Assembly (NCBI RefSeq): GCF_003105115.1
Contig: NZ_QETH01000002.1
Span: forward strand, 1-64,000
Length of the DNA: 64,000 nucleotides
DNA from: Flavobacterium sp. HTF
GTDB lineage: Bacteria > Bacteroidota > Bacteroidia > Flavobacteriales > Flavobacteriaceae
Direction of reading: 5' to 3'
The notes under the pieces were generated by a model. It did not search any database and was not told the origin of the DNA. It worked only from the letters and a program-made list of their open reading frames with translations. Of this stretch, positions 33,887 to 41,282 are shown piece by piece. Each line of letters starts with the position of its first letter. Position 1 is the stretch's first letter. The translations under genes were made by a program, and so were the position numbers.

Positions 33887-36103
33887 TTAAACACTTGCAT
33901 ACGCTTCAGATTCTTTAGACGGCGCAGCGATTTTTCCTTGCGGATCTAATTGGCAGGCACAGACTTTAAACTCCGGAATTTTTGAAATTGGATCCAAAGT
34001 TCCCGGTGTTAATTGATTCGCCGATTTGTTTCCCGGCCAGTGGTACGGAATAAAAACAGTATCCTTTCTAATCGTTTCTACAATATTGGCGGGAAAAATT
34101 CCCTCTCCTCTTCTCGTCACCACTCTAACCAGTTCACGTTGTTTGATTCCATATTTTGTAGCCATTTCAGGATGAATTTCTACCATTGGTTCCGGAAACT
34201 GATCTACTAATTTTCCTATTCTGCGTGTTTGGGTACCACTTAAATATTGCGAAACGACACGGCCTGTTGTTAAGGTTACCGGATATTCTTCATCCGTAAC
34301 TTCTCCTGGGAGTTTATAAGGTGCAGGATTAAAATGCGCTTTTCCATCAGGGGTTTTAAACTTTTTGTCTTCCCATAATCTTGGTGTTCCCGGATGGTCT
34401 TCTGTTGGACAAGGCCAAAAAATGCCCATATTGTCTTCGACTTTTTTATAGGTGATTCCGAAATAATCTGCTGTTCCTCCTTTTGAAGCGATACGCAATT
34501 CATTGAAAATTTCTTCGCTGTTGTTGTAGGTAAATTTATCTTTTTCGCCCAGACGTTCTGCTATTTCTAATAAAATCGAAGTATCGGTTCGCGCGTCGCC
34601 CGGTGGCGTAACGGCTTGTCTGATTCGGATTACTCTACCTTCTGCAGAAGTGGTGGTTCCTTCTTCTTCTTCCTGTAAAGATCCAGCCAAAACAATATCG
34701 GCATGACGGGCTGTTTCATTCAAAAAGAAATCAATACAAACGTAAAACTCCAATTTTTCGAGTGCCGAACGCACATAATTATTGTTTGGAAGCGATACTA
34801 AAGGATTGAAACAAATTGAAATTAATCCTTTGATTTCGTCTCTGTGAATGGCTTCTATAATTTCATAAGCGGTAAGTCCTTTTCCGGGTAAATCTTTTTC
34901 GTCGATACCCCAAACTTCAGAAATATATTTTCGGTGTTCCGGATTTCCTATATCTCTGTTTCCCGGTAATTGGTCGCATTTGTGTCCGTGTTCCCTTCCG
35001 CCCTGACCATTTCCTTGTCCGGTAATGGTTCCGTAACCGCAATACGGTTTTCCAATTCTTCCGGTGGCTAAAACCAGATTGATACAGCCCAAAACATTAT
35101 CAACTCCTTTTGAGTGATGTTCGATACCTCTTGCATGCAGTAAAAAGCTAGTTTTTGCTTTTCCCCATAATTCGGCGGCTGCTTTTATTTTTTCCTTGTC
35201 AATTCCGGTAACTTCTTCTGCCCATTCCAACGTATAATCTTTCACGGCATCAATAGTTTCCTGAAATCCGGAAGTGTAATTATCAATAAAATCATGATCG
35301 AGCATGTCATGATCTACCAGATATTTAAGCATTGCACCGTATAAAGCCGAATCTGTTCCGGGCTTTACGTCTAAATGAATATCAGCCGTTCTTGCCAACG
35401 GAATCATTCTCGGATCAATAACAATGAGTTTTGCGCCGCGATCTCTGGCTTTCCAGATCCAATGGGTTAGGGTTGGGAAAGTTTCGCTGATATTGGCTCC
35501 GGCTACAATAATGACTTCTGCATATTCTAAATCAGAATAATTATTTGAAGCGCGGTCTAAACCAAATGCTTTTTTATTTCCAGCACCTGCGCTTACCATA
35601 CAAAGTCTTCCGTTATAGTCGAGGTTTCTTGTTTTTAAGGCAACACGGGCAAATTTTCCAACCAAATAACTTTTTTCGTTGGTTAATGAAACTCCGGATA
35701 ACATGGAAAAAGCGTGTTTTCCGTATTTTTTCTGAATGCGTTTTATTTCAAAAATGGTTTTATCCATCGCGTCATCCCAGGGAACTTTCTCAAAACCTTT
35801 TCCTTCTACTCTTTTTATTGGATGTAAAAGTCTGTCGGGATGATTATTCTGAAGATATCTTTGAACTCCTTTTGGGCATAAACGGCCTTCATTAAAAGGA
35901 AATTCCATCCAGGGTTCAAAACCTACTACTTTATTTTCTTTTACTAATAACTGAATGCCGCACTGCATCCCGCAAAAACAGCAGTGCGTTTTTACAACCT
36001 CATCTGGTTCGTCTCTTCCGTCATAGCCGTCTACAGGGGCATAATTTAAATGCGGACCAAATTGTTCAATTATTTTTTCAGTTGATACGGGTAGTTTTGC
36101 CAT
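33887..36103 (-). CDS. Molybdopterin oxidoreductase catalytic subunit, nitrate-reductase-like
   Basis: 738 residues from the ATG at 36103 (a 9-codon upstream extension is unlikely). N-terminal [4Fe-4S] motif CCFCGMQCG with the fourth Cys in GRLCPKG; Mo-site region [18 protein letters not shown] retains Cys; [22 protein letters not shown] and [18 protein letters not shown] are cofactor contacts. It is nearest the NarB/NasC/NapA group but lacks Tat and Sec signals. The neighbouring iron-sulfur, NarI-like and NarK genes suggest a quinol-linked cytoplasmic nitrate reductase. Other oxyanions cannot be excluded. Confidence 0.85.
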   Translation of the reverse strand: MAKLPVSTEKIIEQFGPHLNYAPVDGYDGRDEPDEVVKTHCCFCGMQCGIQLLVKENKVVGFEPWMEFPFNEGRLCPKGVQRYLQNNHPDRLLHPIKRVEGKGFEKVPWDDAMDKTIFEIKRIQKKYGKHAFSMLSGVSLTNEKSYLVGKFARVALKTRNLDYNGRLCMVSAGAGNKKAFGLDRASNNYSDLEYAEVIIVAGANISETFPTLTHWIWKARDRGAKLIVIDPRMIPLARTADIHLDVKPGTDSALYGAMLKYLVDHDMLDHDFIDNYTSGFQETIDAVKDYTLEWAEEVTGIDKEKIKAAAELWGKAKTSFLLHARGIEHHSKGVDNVLGCINLVLATGRIGKPYCGYGTITGQGNGQGGREHGHKCDQLPGNRDIGNPEHRKYISEVWGIDEKDLPGKGLTAYEIIEAIHRDEIKGLISICFNPLVSLPNNNYVRSALEKLEFYVCIDFFLNETARHADIVLAGSLQEEEEGTTTSAEGRVIRIRQAVTPPGDARTDTSILLEIAERLGEKDKFTYNNSEEIFNELRIASKGGTADYFGITYKKVEDNMGIFWPCPTEDHPGTPRLWEDKKFKTPDGKAHFNPAPYKLPGEVTDEEYPVTLTTGRVVSQYLSGTQTRRIGKLVDQFPEPMVEIHPEMATKYGIKQRELVRVVTRRGEGIFPANIVETIRKDTVFIPYHWPGNKSANQLTPGTLDPISKIPEFKVCACQLDPQGKIAAPSKESEAYASV

Positions 36104-36123
36104 TTTGTTTTTTGTTCTTTTTT

Positions 36124-36202
36124 GTTTCAAGTTTCTCCCGAAGTCTCGGGATCAAGTTTGCTCATAGAACGTAATCCCAAGACTTCGGGAGAAACCTGAA
36201 AC
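36124..36202. repeat. 22-bp stem hairpin in the molybdoenzyme operon
   Basis: GTTTCTCCCGAAGTCTCGGG (from 36131, 22-nt arm) pairs with its mirror at 36174-36195 with one mismatch, flanked by GTTTCA/TGAAAC. It lies between the NarI-like gene and the catalytic subunit gene. The 3' flank has five Ts (minus strand), so partial termination is possible. Confidence 0.65.
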
Positions 36203-36211
36203 TTTTTTAAA

Positions 36212-37261
36212 TTATCCAAATAAATTTCCGCCTTCCAGTCTGGCTTTTAGGTGTGCTTGTGCTAAGCGGGATCTTTTCCCTTCGGGGCTTAAATCGAGGT
36301 GAGAAGTTCCGTCTTCGTGGGTAAAATCAAAACCTAATTCTTTGGTTACAATTTTCAAATCCTCGATATGAAGTTTTGTTGCGAATTCGTCACCGGTATG
36401 CGGACAAACGGCCATTCCTTTTTTAATTCCTTCCTGTTTGTAGATATGGGCTCCGATTTGAGCCGGACGCTGAATGATATGGAAGAATTTTCCAAACGGA
36501 ATCCAGATCAGAAACATAATTACCGTCACAGCGTGAATTACGGCCAGGAAATCATAGGCGAAACCTTTCATGAATTGATAGGAATATGTCAGGCATAACC
36601 CTGTAACAGAAATCGCAATCAATAAAATCAGCGGCAATAAATCACCTTCAAAAGTCTGCGTTGCGATTAATCCGGGATTGGTTAATCTTCTTCTTAAATA
36701 ATAAACAGATCCAATAATTACTAGCCACGAAGACCAGTTCAGGGCATGAAAAATTAAAAAAGCCAGAAATGAATTTATTTTAAAATCCATCATTTTAAAT
36801 CCAAAGAAATGGGCTTCGTAAATGGAAATTGAATTTGGTGCCAGTGTAAAGTGAATCCACCCAAACGTAAGCGGTATGGTAATCGCAAAAGCAGAAATAC
36901 ATCCCAAAGCGATACAAAAATGGGCAAACCATCTGTACTTGCTTCGCGGATAAATAAATTTCTGAACGACGATATTCTGTACAGATTCTTTCCCCAAAAA
37001 CCATAAATGAGAAAATACTTTTCCGGTAAAAAGGAATTTAAGGCTTCTTTTAAAATACATCCATGTTGGAGGTCTTTGCAGCCAAACGGTATATCTATAC
37101 ACAATTCCAAAGAAAGCAAAAACGGTTCCGAATAAATAAGTGACTAATGCTGCATCAAAATTTTGTAATTCTCTTGATCCGTAAAACACCAGTACAATCG
37201 TAAGTATAGAAACCAGTGTCGCAACAAGTAAAGCTTTGGTATTAAATGTTTTATCTTTCAT
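36212..37261 (-). CDS. NarI-like polytopic membrane protein
   Basis: 349 residues with about seven hydrophobic helices. Histidines placed as in b-haem proteins of the NarI/DsrM type: WFAHFCIALGC, FLIFHALNW, VIHAVTVIMFLIWIPFGKFFHIIQRPAQIG. The C-terminal 70 residues are cytoplasmic (CPHTGDEFATKLHIEDL onward). A likely quinol-oxidising anchor for the molybdoenzyme, based on the His pattern and position between narK-type genes and the catalytic subunit. Some databases label such proteins as MFS transporters, which the sequence does not support. Confidence 0.7.
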   Translation of the reverse strand: MKDKTFNTKALLVATLVSILTIVLVFYGSRELQNFDAALVTYLFGTVFAFFGIVYRYTVWLQRPPTWMYFKRSLKFLFTGKVFSHLWFLGKESVQNIVVQKFIYPRSKYRWFAHFCIALGCISAFAITIPLTFGWIHFTLAPNSISIYEAHFFGFKMMDFKINSFLAFLIFHALNWSSWLVIIGSVYYLRRRLTNPGLIATQTFEGDLLPLILLIAISVTGLCLTYSYQFMKGFAYDFLAVIHAVTVIMFLIWIPFGKFFHIIQRPAQIGAHIYKQEGIKKGMAVCPHTGDEFATKLHIEDLKIVTKELGFDFTHEDGTSHLDLSPEGKRSRLAQAHLKARLEGGNLFG

Positions 37262-37290
37262 CCTTAATTTTTAATTTAATGATTACTCCT

Positions 37291-38883
37291 TTAACTTGGT
37301 TTTTCACAATTTTTACGATTGTAGAACCACCAATTGATACCTGTAGCTAATATAGTAAAAAAACAAACACCAATAAAGAATTGATTTACAGTACCATTAG
37401 TCGAAATATTATTCCCAATTAGTTTAGAAAATATAAAAGGACCAAATGCTGCAATTGCGGCTGTCCATCCAATTACGCCTGCTGCCTGACGCTGGTTTTC
37501 GGCAAAAATAATTGGGTATTGTCTAAAGGTTCCTGCATTTCCAACTCCGGTAAAGAAGAACATACACAGAATTACGGCCACAAAGAGCGGAAACTGATCC
37601 ATGCTTGTTGGCGCCACTAATCCCTGCGTTACCAAAATTATGGCTCCCGTTAAAATTCCTAAACCTGTAATGGTGGTTAATATCGCCCCGCCTACTTTAT
37701 CAGCTACAAAACCAAAGGCAATTCTACTGGCTGAACCAATTAGCGGTCCGTAAAATGCATATACTAACGGATCCGGTGCGTTTGGAAAATCTCCGTACAA
37801 AAATTTAATCATTAATGGAAAAGCTGCTGAAAGTCCTGCAAATGTTCCAAAAGTCATTACGTAAGTAATCGTGCAATACCAAGTGTGTTTATTCGAAAAT
37901 ATATCCAGCTGTTCTTTTATAGAGGCTTTCATTGGTATACTTCTCAAATAAAACCAGCTTACAATAGCTAAAAGAATTAAAAATGGTGCAAACCAAAAAG
38001 CCGCTGACTGTAAATAGATGGGTGTATTTTTAACGGCTGTATTTTCCGGACTCATCTGATTTAATATTTTTTCTGCCAGTTTCGGATTTGCACCCGCAAT
38101 TGCTTTGGCCTTTGCTTTTACCGGCAATGAAGCAAAAACAATTGTTTTATCTTTAGAATATATCGCAGTAGTTACAGAATCAAGTATGTTTTGTTTTACG
38201 TTAGAAAGTATTTTAGCTTGTATTTCGGCATCAAGTGCTGCAAAAACTTCTTTTTGTTTTTCTACAGTTGTGTTTTGAAAAACGGTTACGGCTTCTTTAG
38301 AATCAATACTCGTAAATACCGTTGACGCGCCATAGATTCCGACGCTTATAATAAGCGGTGTAACAAACTGTGCTATCGAAACACCAAAATTCCCTATTCC
38401 GGCCTGAATTCCCAGTGCTGTACCTTTTAATCTTTTTGGAAAAAACAGGCTCGTGCTTGGCATGTAAGATGAAAAATCGCCTCCTCCAAAACCTGTTGTA
38501 AATGCTAAAACAGCAAATACCCAAAAAGGAGTATTTACATTCATAACGGCAAAACCTATTCCGATTACGGGAATTAATTTAATTGCTGTTGCAAAAGAAA
38601 CTACATGACGGGTTCCAAATATGGGCAATATAAAAGTGTGAATTATTCGGAGAAATCCGGCTGCTAATCCGGGAATTGCGGTTAACCAAAAGAGCTGGTC
38701 TTTGGAGAAATTAAATCCAAGGCCTGGTAATTTAACCGCTATTACACTCATCATAAACCATGAGGCAAAAGACAAGATTAATGTTAATGTTGTAATTGTT
38801 AATGTTCTCCATGCTATTTTACTTCCGCCAGCATTCCAAAACGCTTCATCTTCCGGTTCCCATTTGTCTAACCAAGTTTTCAT
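37291..38883 (-). CDS. NarK-type nitrate/nitrite transporter (long form)
   Basis: 530 residues, MFS fold. Typical NarK elements are FASWFMMSVIAVKLPGLGFNFSKDQLFWLTAIPGLAAGFLRI, FATGFGGGDFSSYMPSTSLFFPKRLKGTALGIQAGIGNFGVS, and FTGVGNAGTFRQYPIIF followed by GVIGWTAAIAAFGPFIF. A soluble-looking insert of about 110 residues (about 180-290, rich in Ala, Lys and Val) sits between helices 6 and 7. It differs clearly from the 490-residue NarK next to it, so the pair may combine a nitrate/H+ symporter with a nitrate/nitrite exchanger, as in NarK1/NarK2 arrangements. Confidence 0.9.
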   Translation of the reverse strand: MKTWLDKWEPEDEAFWNAGGSKIAWRTLTITTLTLILSFASWFMMSVIAVKLPGLGFNFSKDQLFWLTAIPGLAAGFLRIIHTFILPIFGTRHVVSFATAIKLIPVIGIGFAVMNVNTPFWVFAVLAFTTGFGGGDFSSYMPSTSLFFPKRLKGTALGIQAGIGNFGVSIAQFVTPLIISVGIYGASTVFTSIDSKEAVTVFQNTTVEKQKEVFAALDAEIQAKILSNVKQNILDSVTTAIYSKDKTIVFASLPVKAKAKAIAGANPKLAEKILNQMSPENTAVKNTPIYLQSAAFWFAPFLILLAIVSWFYLRSIPMKASIKEQLDIFSNKHTWYCTITYVMTFGTFAGLSAAFPLMIKFLYGDFPNAPDPLVYAFYGPLIGSASRIAFGFVADKVGGAILTTITGLGILTGAIILVTQGLVAPTSMDQFPLFVAVILCMFFFTGVGNAGTFRQYPIIFAENQRQAAGVIGWTAAIAAFGPFIFSKLIGNNISTNGTVNQFFIGVCFFTILATGINWWFYNRKNCEKPS

Positions 38884-38900
38884 TATTTTTATGTATTAAA

Positions 38901-40373
38901 TTATTTATCTTCTATTTCTCTTGTAAAATCGGGTGATTTGCTTCTCATGGCATTGATAATTGTTTTGTGCATCCATAACAGGCAAAGAACAGAAACTATA
39001 AAAATGAAAATCCATGAACTGGTCCATAGTCCGGTGTAGTTGAGAAGATATCCGAAGATTATCGGCCCGAAGAATCCACCGAGTCCGCCAATTAAACCAA
39101 CCATTCCGCCAACGACTCCAACTTCATTTGGAAAATATTCCGGAATATGTTTGTAAACAGCTGCTTTTCCAATTCCCCACGAAATACCAATTAGGATTAC
39201 CAGAACTACATAAACCCAGAGATTGGCACTGAAATTAATTTGTGTAATTCCCTTTGCTAATAATTCTTTCTTTTTTACTTCCTGATTTTGCTTTACAACA
39301 ATTTCCTGCCAGGATTTCTTTACCGGAAAAACAGATTCGCCATTCATTTCTGAATCTTTCTTATGGCTGATTTGATATGTTTTACCGCTTACGATTATGT
39401 GGTCGGCTGAGAGTTCTGTTACAACTCCATTATTCATTGCCATAACACCCGGGCCGGCGGTATAGATTTCCATCTTTGGAAACATTAGTAAAAAACTGAT
39501 TACAATTGAGGATCCTAAAACCCAATACATCACTTTTCGGGCACCAAATTTATCTGAGAGATATCCGCCAAAAGCTCTGATAACACCCGATGGCAGACTA
39601 AATAGTGTTGCGAACATTCCGCCCATAACTAATGTTGTGCTGTACACATTCATGAAATTGGGAAGCAGCCATTGTGAATACGCCACAAAAAAACCGAAAA
39701 CTAAAAAGTAGTAAGCGCCAAAACGCCAGACACGTACATTTTTAAGCGGTGACATTAATTCTGAAATTGTTTTAGAAACTCCGGGATTGGTTTTATTTTT
39801 TGCAAAAACAATAAAAAGAATTCCTATTAGTACCAGCGCGGCGGCGTAAATAACAGGAAGCATTTTCCAGCCGTTTACCGGATCTTTTTCAGATAAATGA
39901 TTTAATAATGTTGGTGCTATAAAAGTGGTAATTGCAGCTCCGGCATTTCCCATTCCGAAAATTCCTAAGGCTCTTCCCTGCCATTCTTTCGGATACCAGA
40001 TGGAGGTATAACCGATTCCGACTGCGAAACTTGTTCCGACCAAACCAAAGAAAAAACTTAAAACAGCGAAACTCCAAAACGAACCGGCAAAAGACAGTAA
40101 AAAAAGCGGCACAGCGCATACGAATAGTAAAGTTGCAAAAACAATTTTGCCACCATATTTGTCCGTTAATATTCCGATTGGGAGTCTAAAAACTGAACCG
40201 GAAAGTATTGGAATCCCTAACAGCCAGCCCGTTTCAACGACTGTAAAATTAAATATTCCTTTATCTGCCAGATAGGTAACTAAAACACCATTTAGTGTCC
40301 AGCAGGCAAAACAAACCGTAAAAGCAAGTGTATTAAGAAATAAAATTCTGTGTGATTTTGATAAACTGCCCAT
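38901..40373 (-). CDS. narK: NarK-type nitrate/nitrite transporter
   Basis: 490 residues. Closely similar along its length to the 14924-16402 transporter, including the FGMGNAGAAITTFIAPTLL and GVVGGMVGLIGGLGGFFGPIIFGYLL nitrate signatures and the central insert (GPGVMAMNNGVVTELSADH onward). It is the first gene of the minus-strand molybdoenzyme operon, 17 bp upstream of the second transporter. Two near-identical NarK proteins in one neighbourhood imply duplication with different control: the copy at 15 kb has NarL-like sites, this one a Crp/Fnr-like site. Confidence 0.95.
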   Translation of the reverse strand: MGSLSKSHRILFLNTLAFTVCFACWTLNGVLVTYLADKGIFNFTVVETGWLLGIPILSGSVFRLPIGILTDKYGGKIVFATLLFVCAVPLFLLSFAGSFWSFAVLSFFFGLVGTSFAVGIGYTSIWYPKEWQGRALGIFGMGNAGAAITTFIAPTLLNHLSEKDPVNGWKMLPVIYAAALVLIGILFIVFAKNKTNPGVSKTISELMSPLKNVRVWRFGAYYFLVFGFFVAYSQWLLPNFMNVYSTTLVMGGMFATLFSLPSGVIRAFGGYLSDKFGARKVMYWVLGSSIVISFLLMFPKMEIYTAGPGVMAMNNGVVTELSADHIIVSGKTYQISHKKDSEMNGESVFPVKKSWQEIVVKQNQEVKKKELLAKGITQINFSANLWVYVVLVILIGISWGIGKAAVYKHIPEYFPNEVGVVGGMVGLIGGLGGFFGPIIFGYLLNYTGLWTSSWIFIFIVSVLCLLWMHKTIINAMRSKSPDFTREIEDK

Positions 40374-40430
40374 AAAGAACTTTTTAAAATATACTTCAAA
40401 TAATTAAGAGGCTACATCTTAATTACAGAA

Positions 40431-40474
40431 CAAAATTACAGTCTTGGTATAGGGCAAAGAATGACATATATCAT
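40431..40474 (-). promoter_or_regulatory. Molybdoenzyme operon promoter with Crp/Fnr-like dyad
   Basis: On the minus strand a TAATTTTG -7 box (40431-40438) implies a start near 40425. ATGACATATATCAT (40461-40474) is a TGA-N6-TCA dyad centred about 42-43 bp upstream, the usual class II activator position of Crp/Fnr-family proteins. TTTGCC just downstream of the dyad may serve as the -33 element. Confidence 0.55.
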
Positions 40475-40760
40475 ATTAAAGACTTTTTTGTCTTTAATTC
40501 AACTGTAGCCTGTCCTATTTTTGATAAAATTGTTTTTTAGTTCTCTTCTGGCGTTTTTTTTCCTTTTTAAGCCCACTTTAGTTTACTCTAAACCATTATA
40601 AATAAGGAAATTAAATAGAAAAAGATTACATTTTCCTTAATCAGAAAAAGAAAAAATTAACATCAGTAGGAAAAAATATTTAACATAAGTAATTAAAAAT
40701 CAATACATTAAACACTAAGCTATATATTCAGAAAAGATTTTTTTGAAAAAAATGAAGGAA
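40475..40760. other. AT-rich gap between divergent operons
   Basis: No ORF with coding character, repeat arms or terminator could be supported here. The right edge leads into the promoter of the sulfatase operon. Confidence 0.5.
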
Positions 40761-40764
40761 ACTT

Positions 40765-40812
40765 TTGGTTTTTATTATATTAAAATTAACTTTGTCTATA
40801 GGATTAGTAGAG
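40765..40812 (+). promoter_or_regulatory. Sulfatase operon promoter and start-site dyad
   Basis: TTG (40765-40767), 19-nt spacer, TAACTTTG (40787-40794): a textbook Bacteroidota promoter. Directly downstream is TCTATAGGATTAGTAGAG (40795-40812), whose ends TCTA/TAGA form a dyad over the expected transcription start. The cysE operon has the same module, with identical spacing, at 58256-58303. Confidence 0.75.
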
Positions 40813-40836
40813 TTTAAAACCATAAAAAACTATATT

Positions 40837-40923
40837 TTGAAAACAACCGAAAGAAATACGTCTTGCATTCTTCTTAAAAATTACACTTATAGCGCTTCTT
40901 GTTGTATGTGTATGTGTTGTTAG
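40837..40923 (+). CDS. Cysteine-rich leader peptide, copy 1
   Basis: 28 codons from a TTG start, about 37 nt after the predicted transcription start. It begins MKTTE and ends SASCCMCMCC-stop: six cysteines, five of them within the last seven codons. The cysE operon leader (58328-58414) has the same length and start and aligns as MKTTE, I-L, K, YTY, C-x-M-C-x-C-C. Conservation of frame, length and terminal Cys codons between two unlinked operons argues that it is translated. Likely role: a sensor of Cys-tRNA supply that controls the terminator just downstream. No in-frame ATG lies upstream. Confidence 0.75.
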   Translation: MKTTERNTSCILLKNYTYSASCCMCMCC

Positions 40924-40936
40924 TTTCTTATTCCTA

Positions 40937-40986
40937 ATTCGTTTTAATTGAATTTCCAAAAACACATATTAAAAACGAATCTTTTT
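40937..40986 (+). terminator. Attenuator-type terminator after leader 1
   Basis: ATTCGTTTTAAT (40937-40948) pairs with ATTAAAAACGAAT (40968-40980, one bulge), followed by CTTTTT. It starts 16 nt after the last Cys codon. AACACATA in the loop (40961-40968) is also complementary to TATGTGTT inside the Cys codons (40911-40918). The string AAACGAATCTTTTTAAAA is repeated in the cysE operon leader. Confidence 0.75.
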
Positions 40987-41115
40987 AAAATTCACCACCA
41001 GAATTTATTTATTGAAAATTACAAAAGTCTGTTTAATGAACTTATGTGTATTGAATTGATTGTTGAAATAACACCTATATTCCAAAAAAAAAATTAATAA
41101 CTAAAAAAACTAAAA

Positions 41116-41148
41116 ATGAAAAAAATGCATCGCTGCTGTTGTAAATAA
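41116..41148 (+). CDS. Tiny cysteine-rich leader peptide MKKMHRCCCK
   Basis: Ten codons with an ATG start and three consecutive Cys codons (TGC TGT TGT, 41134-41142), 7 nt before a perfect 10-bp hairpin and 134 nt before the susC-type gene. The CTGTTG within the Cys codons (41136-41141) is complementary to CAACAG (41169-41174), which lies in the loop and 3' arm of that hairpin. Ribosome position on the Cys codons would therefore decide which pairing forms. This is a second Cys-sensing element in the same leader RNA. Confidence 0.65.
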   Translation: MKKMHRCCCK

Positions 41149-41153
41149 AAAAA

Positions 41154-41188
41154 AAGCCATTTCTGCGGCAACAGAAATGGCGAGGCTT
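41154..41188 (+). promoter_or_regulatory. Leader hairpin, possible attenuator or antiterminator
   Basis: GCCATTTCTG (41156-41165) and CAGAAATGGC (41172-41181) form a perfect stem with loop CGGCAA; AAGCC/GGCTT (41154-41158, 41184-41188) is a competing outer pairing. No T run follows on the plus strand. On the minus strand nine Ts follow it, so read that way it resembles a terminator, but no minus-strand gene lies upstream. Confidence 0.65.
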
Positions 41189-41282
41189 AAAAACATTTAT
41201 CGTGAAATAAAGGAACAAAAATAGAGAGTTGAAAAATCAGCCCTCAGGACTCCTTGTTAATTATTTAAACCATTACAAAGAA

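Noticed and set aside
36212..37261. Label as an MFS transporter
   Set aside because: The helices lack MFS signatures and carry His residues arranged as in b-type haem membrane subunits.
41116..41188. Reading the GCCATTTCTG hairpin only as a minus-strand terminator
   Set aside because: It does have a T9 tract on the minus strand, but no minus-strand gene ends there; the Cys codons and complementary CAACAG on the plus strand give a better explanation. Kept as an alternative.
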